56,552 bases of DNA, from assembly GCA_019058425.1 (NCBI GenBank), contig JAHPYZ010000022.1:1-56552 (forward strand). The letters are read 5' to 3'. The position numbers were made by a program, and so were the translations under genes. This document shows, in pieces, positions 17,929 to 26,143 of the stretch. The DNA comes from Promethearchaeota archaeon (GTDB taxonomy: Archaea > Asgardarchaeota > Lokiarchaeia > Sigyniarchaeales > SOKP01). Numbering within the stretch: position 1 is the first letter of the stretch; each line of letters starts with the position of its first letter. The notes beneath the pieces were generated by a model that saw only the letters and a list, made by a program, of their open reading frames with translations, did not search any database and was not told where the DNA came from.

Positions 17929-18757
17929 TGTGATTTTATATTATAGCTTTTGATTTTGATAAATATTGAAAAATATAGAGGTTTTTTAATTCGGATAAAG
18001 TTTTAATGATTTTTATATAAATATTAAAAAAGGATATATCGAGATTATTCTTTCTTAATCTTTCTATAGAAATACAATATATCATCAATCTTTTAATCGT
18101 TTATCCTTAATATGTTGTTGAGAATTAATCTTACTTCATTCAATTAAAAATTTATATTTGAAACTAATAATAAATAATCTGATTTAAAAACTTTTGCATA
18201 ATAATTTTACTCTCTAAGACAAATTTTAATATGATTAGATTTCTTGGTTTTAGTATTATATATCTTCAATCTTAGAAATAAGATATTAAACTAATCAAAT
18301 CAGATAAATATGAACTTAATTTAACACTTTCTCTTCTATTTTTAGGCATTTTTGAGTATAACATGATTGTTAATAAAGATTTTATCTTTATTTTTAAAGA
18401 TAATTGTGTTATGCAAGAAATAATCTCTAAATTAAAATTTATTTTAGAAAGTAAACATCTCCTTCAATTTATTAATGCTTCTAAGATTCATTCAAATGAT
18501 AAATGATTTGTTGAGAATTATAACATTTCTTAATAATGATAAAGAACAAAATCTTACATTTAAAAAAAAAGAACTCTTAGAAAAGTCAAAAGTGTTCATA
18601 AGGATTTTGAAATGTTTATAGATCTGAACTTATTTACTTTATCTTAATTATTGTTATTTTGAATAATAAAGTTTAAATATTAAAAGTGCTTTTGATCGTA
18701 ATTGAAATTCTATTATTAATTTATAATATTATAAATAATAAAAAAGAGGTTAAAATA
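17929..18757. other. Long gene-poor gap of about 830 bases
   Basis: This is the longest gap in the window and is extremely AT-rich. One weak frame (ATG 18363 to stop 18506, 47 codons) lacks a ribosome site. An imperfect stem-loop, ATATCTT at 18260-18266 with AAGATAT at 18280-18286, lies in it and may be chance at this composition. I see no tRNA, repeat array or remnant of a known gene. It holds the promoters of the minus-strand fusion gene and of the acidic protein at 18758. Confidence 0.5.
18746..18750 (+). promoter_or_regulatory. Shine-Dalgarno deciding a TTG start
   Basis: GAGGT lies 7 bases before TTG 18758. It supports a 45-residue acidic product rather than the longer frame beginning at GTG 18686, whose extra residues are hydrophobic and unlike the rest. 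Confidence 0.6.
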
Positions 18758-18895
18758 TTGAGTCCGAAACAAAAGTCTGGGAAGAAAAAGTTTGAAGAAG
18801 AAGATGATTGGGATGAGGACGTAGAATATGACGATGATGAAGACTGGGATGAAGGATGGGAAGATTATGGAGACTTAAAAGAAGACTTTTTCTAA
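18758..18895 (+). CDS. Very small acidic protein
   Basis: A 45-residue product from TTG 18758 with a good GAGGT site. The first dozen residues are basic (SPKQKSGKKK). The rest is almost purely Asp, Glu, Trp and Tyr (EEEDDWDEDVEYDDDEDWDE), ending DLKEDFF. No fold is expected for such a sequence. Acidic tails of this kind act as nucleic-acid mimics, histone or RNA-polymerase binding peptides, or metal buffers in other systems, but none of these can be claimed here. A nine-T run at 18960-18968 could terminate its transcript. It sits alone beside the longest gap in the window. Confidence 0.6.
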   Translation: MSPKQKSGKKKFEEEDDWDEDVEYDDDEDWDEGWEDYGDLKEDFF

Positions 18896-18959
18896 TTGGC
18901 CTCAGAATATCATTAAACTGAATCTTATTCATCCACGACTTGAAAAATCTTAATATTCC

Positions 18960-18968
18960 TTTTTTTTT
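18960..18968 (+). terminator. Poly-T terminator
   Basis: Nine T in a row, 64 bases past the stop of the small acidic gene and before the MobA-like gene on the same strand. Confidence 0.4.
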
Positions 18969-19008
18969 AAAGCAAATAACATAAGAATTTAAAATTTTAT
19001 TATTATAT

Positions 19009-19674
19009 ATGAATGAAGAAAATCAAACTTATCTCGCAATTCTAATTTTAATTGGTGGAAAAAGCACTCGTTTTGGCTTAGAAAAAGCAGTCATTGAATT
19101 TTATGGAAAGCCGTTGATTTTGCATCAAATAGAAATCTTATCAAAATTTGACCAAGATATCTATTTAGTTGCTCATTCTGAAGAACAAATATTTAATTAT
19201 CGAAAGCAAATTGACTTTCCAAAAGACGTGAATTTCATTATAGATGACAGAGAAATTTTTGATCATCCCAAGATATATAAGCCAATGTTAGGAATCTATT
19301 CTGGTTTTAAAGAACTGAATAAATTGGGTTTTGAAAAAGCATTTCTATTATCCTGCGATATGCCCCTTATTAATCCAGAAGTAGTTAACTTAATGATTTA
19401 TGAATCTCATGGTTTTGATTGTTGTATTCCAAAATGGAATAATGGTTTTTTAGAACCTTTCTTTGCAATTTATCCCGTAGAAAAGGGATTTCAAAAAGCT
19501 AAAGAGATCTTGATTAATGAAAACTATGGGTTAATTAATTTCATTGATAAAACATGGAATATAAATTATATCTCAGTAGAAAATGCTATTAAACCTTTAG
19601 ATAAAAACTTAGTGAGTTTCATTAATATTAATGGACCAGTTGATCTTATCAAGCTAGTAAATCTATTTAAGTAG
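19009..19674 (+). CDS. MobA-like nucleotidyltransferase
   Basis: Protein of 221 residues with a Rossmann-like nucleotidyltransferase fold. The nucleotide loop reads LIGGKSTRFGLEKAVIEFYG (canonical LAGGxSxRMGxDK), followed by LSCDMPLINPEVV, the Asp that binds Mg2+, and WNNGFLEPFFAIYP, the family's second substrate strand. The best match is MobA, which joins GMP to molybdopterin to make the guanine dinucleotide form of Mo/W cofactor. CofC or MocA-type enzymes are alternatives. No other cofactor gene is adjacent. Acts in the cytosol. Confidence 0.8.
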   Translation: MNEENQTYLAILILIGGKSTRFGLEKAVIEFYGKPLILHQIEILSKFDQDIYLVAHSEEQIFNYRKQIDFPKDVNFIIDDREIFDHPKIYKPMLGIYSGFKELNKLGFEKAFLLSCDMPLINPEVVNLMIYESHGFDCCIPKWNNGFLEPFFAIYPVEKGFQKAKEILINENYGLINFIDKTWNINYISVENAIKPLDKNLVSFININGPVDLIKLVNLFK

Positions 19675-19737
19675 TAATATTTTTAAATTTTTAAAATATC
19701 TTTTTTACGTAAACGTCTGAAAATATGAAAGTTAAAA

Positions 19738-21033
19738 TTAAGTATCATCTAATTTTATTACTTTCTCTAATTCTTCAAAAGCTTTCCTTTGGTTTTTTTC
19801 ATCAAGCACGCAATCTGTAATTTTCCAAAACCTATATTCATGGTTTAAATAAGCGGGACAGTTTTTTTTTATATCGTCTGGGCAATTCGTGATTTGCCAG
19901 CATTGAAATTTAGTTTCCTCATAGAATCTATGAAATTTCTCTGGTAACTTTTTATAATCAAAATTAGTTTCCTTAAGATATTTGTCCAAATCATTAGAGT
20001 TATAAGTATTCCAAAAAAGAACAGTTTTGTTTTTATTCTCTTGTTTTTTTAAATAATCTAGACACGCTGCCATTGCTTTTCCTGTATATGTAGTTTCTAG
20101 TTTAAAATCCTTTTTCTTTCCCTCTAATTCAACCACTTTATCAACAGCATTTTGACTTCGTAATGTTTTAATACCATAACCAGAGCCTAAATAGTCAGTA
20201 ATAAAAACAAAATCATCTTCTATTATTTTAATGTTGGGGATTGAATTGTCTTTCTTCCTCAAGTATTTTAAGGCTTTATTAGCAGTCCTTTTAACTGCTG
20301 ATGGATTCGCAGTTAAACTTGTACTAACTGCAACTACATGTACTTTTAGTTTTAACCCTAATAACTTACAACCAGCTACAAGTCCTGCTGCAGTTCCAAT
20401 CGTCCCTCCCGCTACAAAAATTGTGTCAGGTTCAGGAATAATAGCTTGATCAATTTGGTTTTTTAACTCAAACGCCGCATTTACGAATCCAAATGTCCCT
20501 AGAGAAGTTCCGATTCCAAACAGTGGAGACCCTCCAGGAAACATCAAAAAATATTTTGGATGTAGTAGTTTGAAAAATATGAATTTGACAAAAGTACCTA
20601 TCATTCCCTTCCCTAGATGAAGTCTCGCACCAAAATAATCATATAATAATAATGTGCGTTGCACATGCCAAGTTAGTGGCTGATGAAACAGATAAAGATG
20701 ACATTTTAAAGGTGGATTTAATTCATGGCAAACAATTGCACACGCTAATCCATGGTTTGTTCCAATTCCCCCATTTGTAACAACACCCTTTTTTTTCTTT
20801 TTTAACACTTTTCCAAAAATAAATTCAAATTTTCTAAGTTTATTTCCTCCATAAATGGGATTATTTTTATCCTCTCTTTTAATATAGAGTTTTCCACTGT
20901 CTAAATCAAACTCATTTTCCAATTCTGTAAGTCTTTCGATAGGTGTTGGCACATTTGTAAGTAATGGAATCCAAGGAATCTTATTCTTTAAGTTAGGATA
21001 CTTCTGAAAGAGGATAGGCTCTTCTTGTTTCAT
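19738..21033 (-). CDS. PLP enzyme of the D-cysteine desulfhydrase/ACC deaminase type with Cys/Trp tail
   Basis: Protein of 431 residues. Residues 1-360 are a fold-type II PLP enzyme: IKREDKNNPIYGGNKLRKFE contains the Schiff-base lysine K65, followed by VVTNGGIGTNHGLACAIV and a phosphate-binding VAGGTIGTAAGLVAG. The closest named relatives are D-cysteine desulfhydrase and 1-aminocyclopropane-1-carboxylate deaminase, usually 325-340 residues. The extra tail (367-431) carries CWQITNC, NCPAYL and FWKITDC (Cys 378, 384, 392, 408), the spacing of the small two-CW type Cys/Trp domain, probably metal or Fe-S binding. Substrate is undecided: D-cysteine, D-serine or another amino acid. Confidence 0.8.
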   Translation of the reverse strand: MKQEEPILFQKYPNLKNKIPWIPLLTNVPTPIERLTELENEFDLDSGKLYIKREDKNNPIYGGNKLRKFEFIFGKVLKKKKKGVVTNGGIGTNHGLACAIVCHELNPPLKCHLYLFHQPLTWHVQRTLLLYDYFGARLHLGKGMIGTFVKFIFFKLLHPKYFLMFPGGSPLFGIGTSLGTFGFVNAAFELKNQIDQAIIPEPDTIFVAGGTIGTAAGLVAGCKLLGLKLKVHVVAVSTSLTANPSAVKRTANKALKYLRKKDNSIPNIKIIEDDFVFITDYLGSGYGIKTLRSQNAVDKVVELEGKKKDFKLETTYTGKAMAACLDYLKKQENKNKTVLFWNTYNSNDLDKYLKETNFDYKKLPEKFHRFYEETKFQCWQITNCPDDIKKNCPAYLNHEYRFWKITDCVLDEKNQRKAFEELEKVIKLDDT

Positions 21034-21154
21034 ACAAATTAAAATATGGAATGGCTAAAAAGATTTTATAAAATTCTATTTTCAATAATAATCTATTTAA
21101 GCTATAAGTACAAATTTTAATAGATTTAATCATAAAAATTGAGAGATAATTAAG

Positions 21155-22342
21155 ATGGATATTGAGAATTTTTTAAATGAGGATGGTCCAGAGAAAATCA
21201 TCTTTTTTAATAATCCAACTTTCAATATGAAAGCTGTGTTGGTAATTGATAATTTTATTTATGGACCTCCTGCGGGAGGAGTCCGATTAGCTCCAGATAT
21301 TACTATTGATGAAATGATAAGATTGGCTCGTGCAATGACACTAAAATTCTGCACTTACAAAGTACCCGCTGGTGGGGCAAAAGCTGGAATATGGGGAAAT
21401 CCTCTTGACATAGAGAAAAAGAGTATTTTGCTAACTAGTTTTGCTGATGCGATTGAATCCTTTATTAAGAATTATTTATATTATCCTGGACCAGATATGG
21501 GTACAGATGATCATGATTTATTAAAGATCTTTAATATTGTTGGGCTACCGAATTTAGCTCCTAAAGAAATTGGATTATTTAAACATGGAGTACCTGTGGA
21601 AGAATTATTCACTGGATACGGCGTAATATATTGCTTAGAATCTATTTATAATAATCTAGAAAAATTAAAAAAAGAAGAAGTTCAGAACTCTCAAAAACCT
21701 CGTGTTATGTTAGAAGGATTTGGAAAGGTTGGAACTGCTCTAGCAATGAGTCTTGATGAATTAAACTTCAAATTATCCGGTATTTCAACTTTAAATGGAG
21801 CTATTTTCGATGAAGATGGTTTGAATGTAAAAGACTTATTAAAATTAAAATCCAGTTATGGAGATGATTTAGTCAATCAATATGAAAGTAAGAATATGAT
21901 AAAAATACCGAAAGAAAAATTATTCGAACTGTCTTCTGAATATCCAACTGAATTTATTATTCCAGGAGCGAGACCTGATGTAATAAATAGAAATAACATT
22001 GAGAAAATAGGAGCATTAGCAATTGTTCCAGCAGCAAATATTCCTTATGAAAAGGGAATAATAGAGATCTTAAAAGAAAAAAGTATCATAGCATTTCCAG
22101 ATTTTGTAAGTAATGCTGGAGAAGTATTAGCAATCTATGTGGGTAAAGCAGCTAAAAATTCTGAAGAGATCTTCGAATATATTAAATCAAAGATATCAGA
22201 GAAAACACTAGAAATTATTCAAGGTTCAATTGAAGTGAAAAAAACTGTATATAAGTTTGCTGTCGAGGAAGCCCTAAAAGTATTAAATGCAAAAAAGAAA
22301 AGAAAAATCAAGCGTTTAGAAAAACTAAATAAAAGATATTAA
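21155..22342 (+). CDS. Glu/Leu/Phe/Val dehydrogenase family protein
   Basis: Protein of 395 residues with the two-domain layout of the family. The substrate and catalytic lysines are visible: MTLKF (K64) and VPAGGAKAGIWG (K76), then YPGPDMGTDDHDL with the catalytic Asp, and the dinucleotide fold LEGFGKVGTALAMSL. The NAD domain ends in VSNAGEV. It interconverts an amino acid and its 2-oxo acid with NAD(P). The YKVPAGGAKAG variation means glutamate cannot be assumed as substrate. The C-terminus is a basic tail, KKKRKIKRLEKLNK. It ends 3 bases from the convergent crotonase. Confidence 0.85.
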   Translation: MDIENFLNEDGPEKIIFFNNPTFNMKAVLVIDNFIYGPPAGGVRLAPDITIDEMIRLARAMTLKFCTYKVPAGGAKAGIWGNPLDIEKKSILLTSFADAIESFIKNYLYYPGPDMGTDDHDLLKIFNIVGLPNLAPKEIGLFKHGVPVEELFTGYGVIYCLESIYNNLEKLKKEEVQNSQKPRVMLEGFGKVGTALAMSLDELNFKLSGISTLNGAIFDEDGLNVKDLLKLKSSYGDDLVNQYESKNMIKIPKEKLFELSSEYPTEFIIPGARPDVINRNNIEKIGALAIVPAANIPYEKGIIEILKEKSIIAFPDFVSNAGEVLAIYVGKAAKNSEEIFEYIKSKISEKTLEIIQGSIEVKKTVYKFAVEEALKVLNAKKKRKIKRLEKLNKRY

Positions 22343-22345
22343 AAA

Positions 22346-23122
22346 TTAATGTTTCTCTTTCACAAATCTACCCAATCTTTTTTTGAGTTCTTCAGATTGT
22401 CCTGTTGTAATCATAGCAATTGATTCTCGAGCTAATACAGATTCAATACTTAGATCCTGATTTTCATTGATAAATTCCTTTGTATATTTAAGAGCTAAAT
22501 GATCCTTTGATACAATCATATTAGCTGTTTTCTTGATAATCCTTTTAAGTCCTTCGGGTTTGCAGATTTGGGTCACTAGACCTATTCTTAATGCTTCTTC
22601 AGCGGAAATTTCATTACCTAAAATCATTAATTCCTTCGCTCGAGCTTCTCCTATTATTCGAGGCAAGAATTTTGTAGAAGCATTAGAAAAGAACAGACCA
22701 ATCCCAACCTCAGGCAACATTATTCTGGTGTCTGTTGCTGCAATTCTTAAATCACAAGCTAAAGTATGTTCAAATCCCCCTCCAATAACCCATCCATGTA
22801 ATCCTGCAATGATAATACCTGGATGTGCTAGCATTGCTCTTGTTAAAATTTGCCAGGTTTCAAGATATTCTACAGCTTCAGCTAACCTCATTTTATCAGT
22901 TAATAAAGCATATCCATATTTCAAATCTGCTCCAACCGTGAAATGCTTCCCATTTGCAGAATAGACTACACATACATCTTCATTTTTCGCACTTTCTTTA
23001 TATGCTGCTATTAATCTCTTAAGTACTTGCAGATCTATTGTATTTCTTTGTTCTGGTTTATTTAAAGTTATTTTTCCAATTTTTCCTTCGTTTTCATAAA
23101 GAACTATATCATTCACTATCAA
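22346..23122 (-). CDS. Enoyl-CoA hydratase/isomerase (crotonase) family
   Basis: Protein of 258 residues, the standard single-domain crotonase length. Oxyanion-hole blocks are present: SANGKHFTVGADLKYG and GLHGWVIGGGFEHTLACDLR, then TRIMLPEVGIGLFFS, where the second acidic residue of hydratases normally lies. ATDTRIMLPEVG keeps one Glu. The position of the first hydratase Glu is less clear, so hydratase, isomerase or hydrolase activity cannot be told apart. Acts on acyl-CoA in fatty-acid or amino-acid breakdown. No acyl-CoA dehydrogenase or thiolase is nearby. Confidence 0.87.
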   Translation of the reverse strand: MIVNDIVLYENEGKIGKITLNKPEQRNTIDLQVLKRLIAAYKESAKNEDVCVVYSANGKHFTVGADLKYGYALLTDKMRLAEAVEYLETWQILTRAMLAHPGIIIAGLHGWVIGGGFEHTLACDLRIAATDTRIMLPEVGIGLFFSNASTKFLPRIIGEARAKELMILGNEISAEEALRIGLVTQICKPEGLKRIIKKTANMIVSKDHLALKYTKEFINENQDLSIESVLARESIAMITTGQSEELKKRLGRFVKEKH

Positions 23123-23224
23123 TTCCTCCTTATTTCAATTTGAAATGGCTAAAATAAAAACTAGAAATATAGTTTTAAATAAAGATAAAGGATTTAAATT
23201 TCTAATTCTAATCTTAACTTTTTT

Positions 23225-23237
23225 AAATATTTATATG
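23225..23237 (+). promoter_or_regulatory. TATA-like box before the APC permease
   Basis: AAATATTTATATG stands out against flanking sequence, about 70 bases before ATG 23306, leaving room for a 40-50 base leader. The assignment rests on sequence shape only, and the AT-rich background limits certainty. Confidence 0.35.
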
Positions 23238-23305
23238 CTTTTCAACCGAAAATTATAGTAAATTAATAAATATTCTAATAAAAAAGTAATAAAACTGTGA
23301 GATAA

Positions 23306-24730
23306 ATGGTCGAAGATCATGAACTAAAACGTGGTTTAAATTTACCAATGGCAATTTTTATAATTATTGGAATGGTAATAGGTGCTTCTATATGGATATC
23401 CCCTGCTGATTATCTTATTGAGACAGGACCTGCTATAGTTCTTGCGTACATAATTGCTGTGATTCCCGCGATTTTTATTGCCTACGTTATTGCATATTTT
23501 GGATCCGCTTTTCCTGTAGCAGGTGGTACTTATGTAATAGGTAGTAGATTACTTGGAGGATTTGGGGGATTCATGATTGTATGGCTTATTATTTTAGCTG
23601 TAGGATCAACTTTAGCTTATTTAGCAACCACTTTCGGTATATTTATCGGACAGGCGATAGGAATCCCCGCTGGAGCAGAATTATGGTTTTCAATTATTGT
23701 GGGTTTAATAGTCTTGGTTGTATTTTACCTCCTTAACTGGATTAAAATTGAACTTTCTGGTCTTATCGAACTCATAATTACTCTTGTTGGAGATATTTTA
23801 GTTATGGTTATTTTCATTATTGCTGCTATCCCAAACTTTAGCATTTCTAATTTCGATCCTCTCTTTCCACTAGGATTTGGACCAGTATTGTTTGCTGCAT
23901 TGATTTTTTATTTCTCATACTCTGGATTTTCTTTAATATTAGATGTTGCTGGAGAAGTAAAAAATCCTAAAAAGAATATACCAAGAGCATTGTTAATTAG
24001 TATAATCTTTCTTACAGGAATTTATGCCATTCAAGCCCTTATGGTTGCTGGTATCCAAGATTGGCAATCACCAGTTGGAACTGTTATTGAAATAATTCTT
24101 GGTGGAGCATTTCTTCCACAAGGAGTTGTCTTATTCATGACAATTCTTATTGCCCTTGCTATAGCATCAACACTTCATCCCTCTTACATGGCATTTTCTC
24201 GAGATGTAATGATGATTGCGAGAGAAAAGTTGTTTCCTGAAAAGTTAAGTAAAGTTCATGAAAAACATAAGACTCCTATTCCCGCTTTAACTCTTCTTTT
24301 CATTGTCGGTCTAATCTTTTTATTTACATTTATTCCTATCTTGGGATCATTACCTCAATATGATACTGAAACTGCGGCAGTTCTTTTAAGTGCAGTAGTA
24401 GGAGTCACTGTTTTAATTATTCAGTGTTTTGTAAGTATAGGTGTATTTGTATTACCCAAGAAATTTCCTGAATGGCATGAAAAAGCAGGATTCAAACCTT
24501 CTTTAAAAGCATTGAAAATTATGGGTCTAATTGGATCAATTACATCTCTAATTTTTGTCTTTTTATTATTTTTAGATCCAGATGCAGGAACACTCATCTC
24601 ATTGATTGTTTTTCCTTTCGCAGGTGTCGGTGCTGTACTTTATTTCATCAGGAAATCAATGTTAAAAAAGAGGGGTATTGATATCAAAGAAATACTGAAT
24701 AAACTTCCTGAATCAGTATCCTCTGAATAA
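23306..24730 (+). CDS. APC-family amino acid permease
   Basis: Protein of 474 residues with about twelve TM helices. The first helix is broken by the family's substrate-binding GMVIGASIWISPADY, and helix 3-4 follows with FPVAGGTYVIGSRLLGG. Helix 6 has YFSYSGFSLILDVAGEVKNPKKNIPRA, where the Glu-Val-Lys-Asn-Pro motif after the sixth helix is diagnostic of APC transporters. It exchanges or imports amino acids or polyamines across the cytoplasmic membrane. It lies between amino-acid enzymes (the dehydrogenase at 21155 and the PLP enzyme at 19738), consistent with amino-acid catabolism, but not in one operon. Confidence 0.87.
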   Translation: MVEDHELKRGLNLPMAIFIIIGMVIGASIWISPADYLIETGPAIVLAYIIAVIPAIFIAYVIAYFGSAFPVAGGTYVIGSRLLGGFGGFMIVWLIILAVGSTLAYLATTFGIFIGQAIGIPAGAELWFSIIVGLIVLVVFYLLNWIKIELSGLIELIITLVGDILVMVIFIIAAIPNFSISNFDPLFPLGFGPVLFAALIFYFSYSGFSLILDVAGEVKNPKKNIPRALLISIIFLTGIYAIQALMVAGIQDWQSPVGTVIEIILGGAFLPQGVVLFMTILIALAIASTLHPSYMAFSRDVMMIAREKLFPEKLSKVHEKHKTPIPALTLLFIVGLIFLFTFIPILGSLPQYDTETAAVLLSAVVGVTVLIIQCFVSIGVFVLPKKFPEWHEKAGFKPSLKALKIMGLIGSITSLIFVFLLFLDPDAGTLISLIVFPFAGVGAVLYFIRKSMLKKRGIDIKEILNKLPESVSSE

Positions 24731-24751
24731 AAAAAATATTATCTATTTTCC

Positions 24752-24759
24752 TTTTTTTT
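24752..24759 (+). terminator. Poly-T terminator after the APC permease
   Basis: Eight T, preceded by ATCTATTTTCC, lie 21 bases after the permease stop and before the convergent hydrolase gene. Confidence 0.4.
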
Positions 24760-24789
24760 CTTAAATTTTGCTGAACAATCAAATTATCA

Positions 24790-25692
24790 TTAATTTAATA
24801 TATAACCATCATTTTTAGATGAGATTATCTCTTTTTCAAGAAATTTATCAAAATGTTTTTGGATCATAATCATTTCTGCTATGATTTCATATTCCTTGAA
24901 TTGGCTATAATATTTATAAATTAGATTTTGATTTTTAAAATCAGATACAGTTTTCGGATTCGTCTCAGAAAAACAGGACAAAATTCGTTCATCTCGTTTA
25001 TAGATTATGGATCTATAATCATTTATTTCTTTTTTTATAGTTTTTTCACCCTCAACAATTCCTCTATGACCAGTAACAGCTGTCTTAATATCTAAAAGCT
25101 TTAATTTATCCAATGATTCCTCAAAATCCATTAAGTTTGAATCGATCCCAGCATAAAATACAAAATTTGTTAGATCAATATCAGCTAGAAATGCTATCTT
25201 TGATTTCAATTCTAAAAATGCACAATGACCTGCTGTATGCCCAGGAGTATGAATTATCTTAATTTCATATCCATTTCCTAATTTAATAATTTGATTATCC
25301 TCTATTACTTCATCGATCTTCGTGTTTTGTAGTTTTAATCCCTCCATAAGCCAATCAGATACCTCTTCTCCTGCAGTGTTTGATATTCCGTAGAATTCAT
25401 TAAATTTGTCAACATTTTCTATGAGGAATTGATCTTTTGAATGAATAAGGAATCTAGCATTAGGTAATAGCCTGTTTCCTGAAGTGTGATCTTCATGCCA
25501 ATGGGATAATAATACATTCCTAATAGGAAAAAGTCTTTTAAGCTTCCTTAAAAGTCTACTTGATATCCCTGTGTCTATTAACAAATCTTTTAGAAGTAAA
25601 GAATGTGAATAAGGATATTTACCATCCCTTGCCCCTTTAATGAAATAAATATCTTCAAACTCAACCGAAACAGGTTGAACAAAATTATTCAT
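24790..25692 (-). CDS. Metallo-beta-lactamase-fold hydrolase
   Basis: Protein of 300 residues with a complete dinuclear metal site: HWHEDH (H64, H66, D68, H69), HTPGHTAGH (H152), FLADID (D171) and VTGHRG (H209). The N-terminal 220 residues are the MBL fold. The last 80 are helical and basic (SIIYKRDERILSCF) and resemble the C-terminal helical cap of the glyoxalase II-like or LACTB2-like branch. Members cleave thioesters, lactones or RNA; the substrate here is open. Acts in the cytosol; no signal peptide. Confidence 0.85.
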   Translation of the reverse strand: MNNFVQPVSVEFEDIYFIKGARDGKYPYSHSLLLKDLLIDTGISSRLLRKLKRLFPIRNVLLSHWHEDHTSGNRLLPNARFLIHSKDQFLIENVDKFNEFYGISNTAGEEVSDWLMEGLKLQNTKIDEVIEDNQIIKLGNGYEIKIIHTPGHTAGHCAFLELKSKIAFLADIDLTNFVFYAGIDSNLMDFEESLDKLKLLDIKTAVTGHRGIVEGEKTIKKEINDYRSIIYKRDERILSCFSETNPKTVSDFKNQNLIYKYYSQFKEYEIIAEMIMIQKHFDKFLEKEIISSKNDGYILN

Positions 25693-25781
25693 TACAATCT
25701 AAATAAAATTATTGTACTTTTTAATGATTCTCAAAAATTTAAGGTTAAGATAATAATAGACTATATCGAAGTGACTAAAAA

Positions 25782-25946
25782 ATGTATTATTATTGTCCTA
25801 ATTGTACTTCAATGAAAATACCTAAAGTTTTGAGTTATTTCCCACCAAAGACTGTTAAATGTTTAAATTGTGGATACACGAATTTAGAATCTAAGTTTAT
25901 AAAAGAAATTCAAGAAAAAGCCACATCTCTTCAACATTCTCATTGA
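25782..25946 (+). CDS. Small zinc-ribbon protein
   Basis: A 54-residue frame from ATG 25782. The product starts YYYCPNCTSMK and later has VKCLNCGYTN: two CxxC knuckles 18 residues apart, a rubredoxin-like zinc ribbon. The rest is a basic helix. A nine-T run starts 14 bases after the stop, which supports a real transcript. Such mini ribbons occur in archaeal transcription and translation accessory proteins; a specific role is not visible. It is divergent from the hydrolase gene. Confidence 0.6.
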   Translation: MYYYCPNCTSMKIPKVLSYFPPKTVKCLNCGYTNLESKFIKEIQEKATSLQHSH

Positions 25947-25960
25947 AGCTATCTTTATTC

Positions 25961-25969
25961 TTTTTTTTT
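25961..25969 (+). terminator. Poly-T terminator after the small zinc ribbon
   Basis: Nine T, 14 bases after the stop of the 54-residue zinc-ribbon frame. Confidence 0.45.
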
Positions 25970-26143
25970 GAATAGATTATAAAACAAATTCGACTTTAAA
26001 ACAAGTCATTGTATATTTATTGCCCGTTTCTTCAATTTTAATCATATTATATGATATCCATCTTCTTTCATATTCTTATAATAATTATTAAATACTAAGG
26101 CACTTATAGGTCTTATATAATTATTACCTCTTGAAGCGAATCT

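Noticed and set aside
18251..18293. Imperfect stem-loop in the long gap
   Set aside because: Seven A/T-rich pairs with internal mismatches; expected by chance at this composition.
18363..18506. 47-codon frame in the long gap
   Set aside because: No Shine-Dalgarno and composition is the same as noise in this AT-rich gap; kept only as a note.
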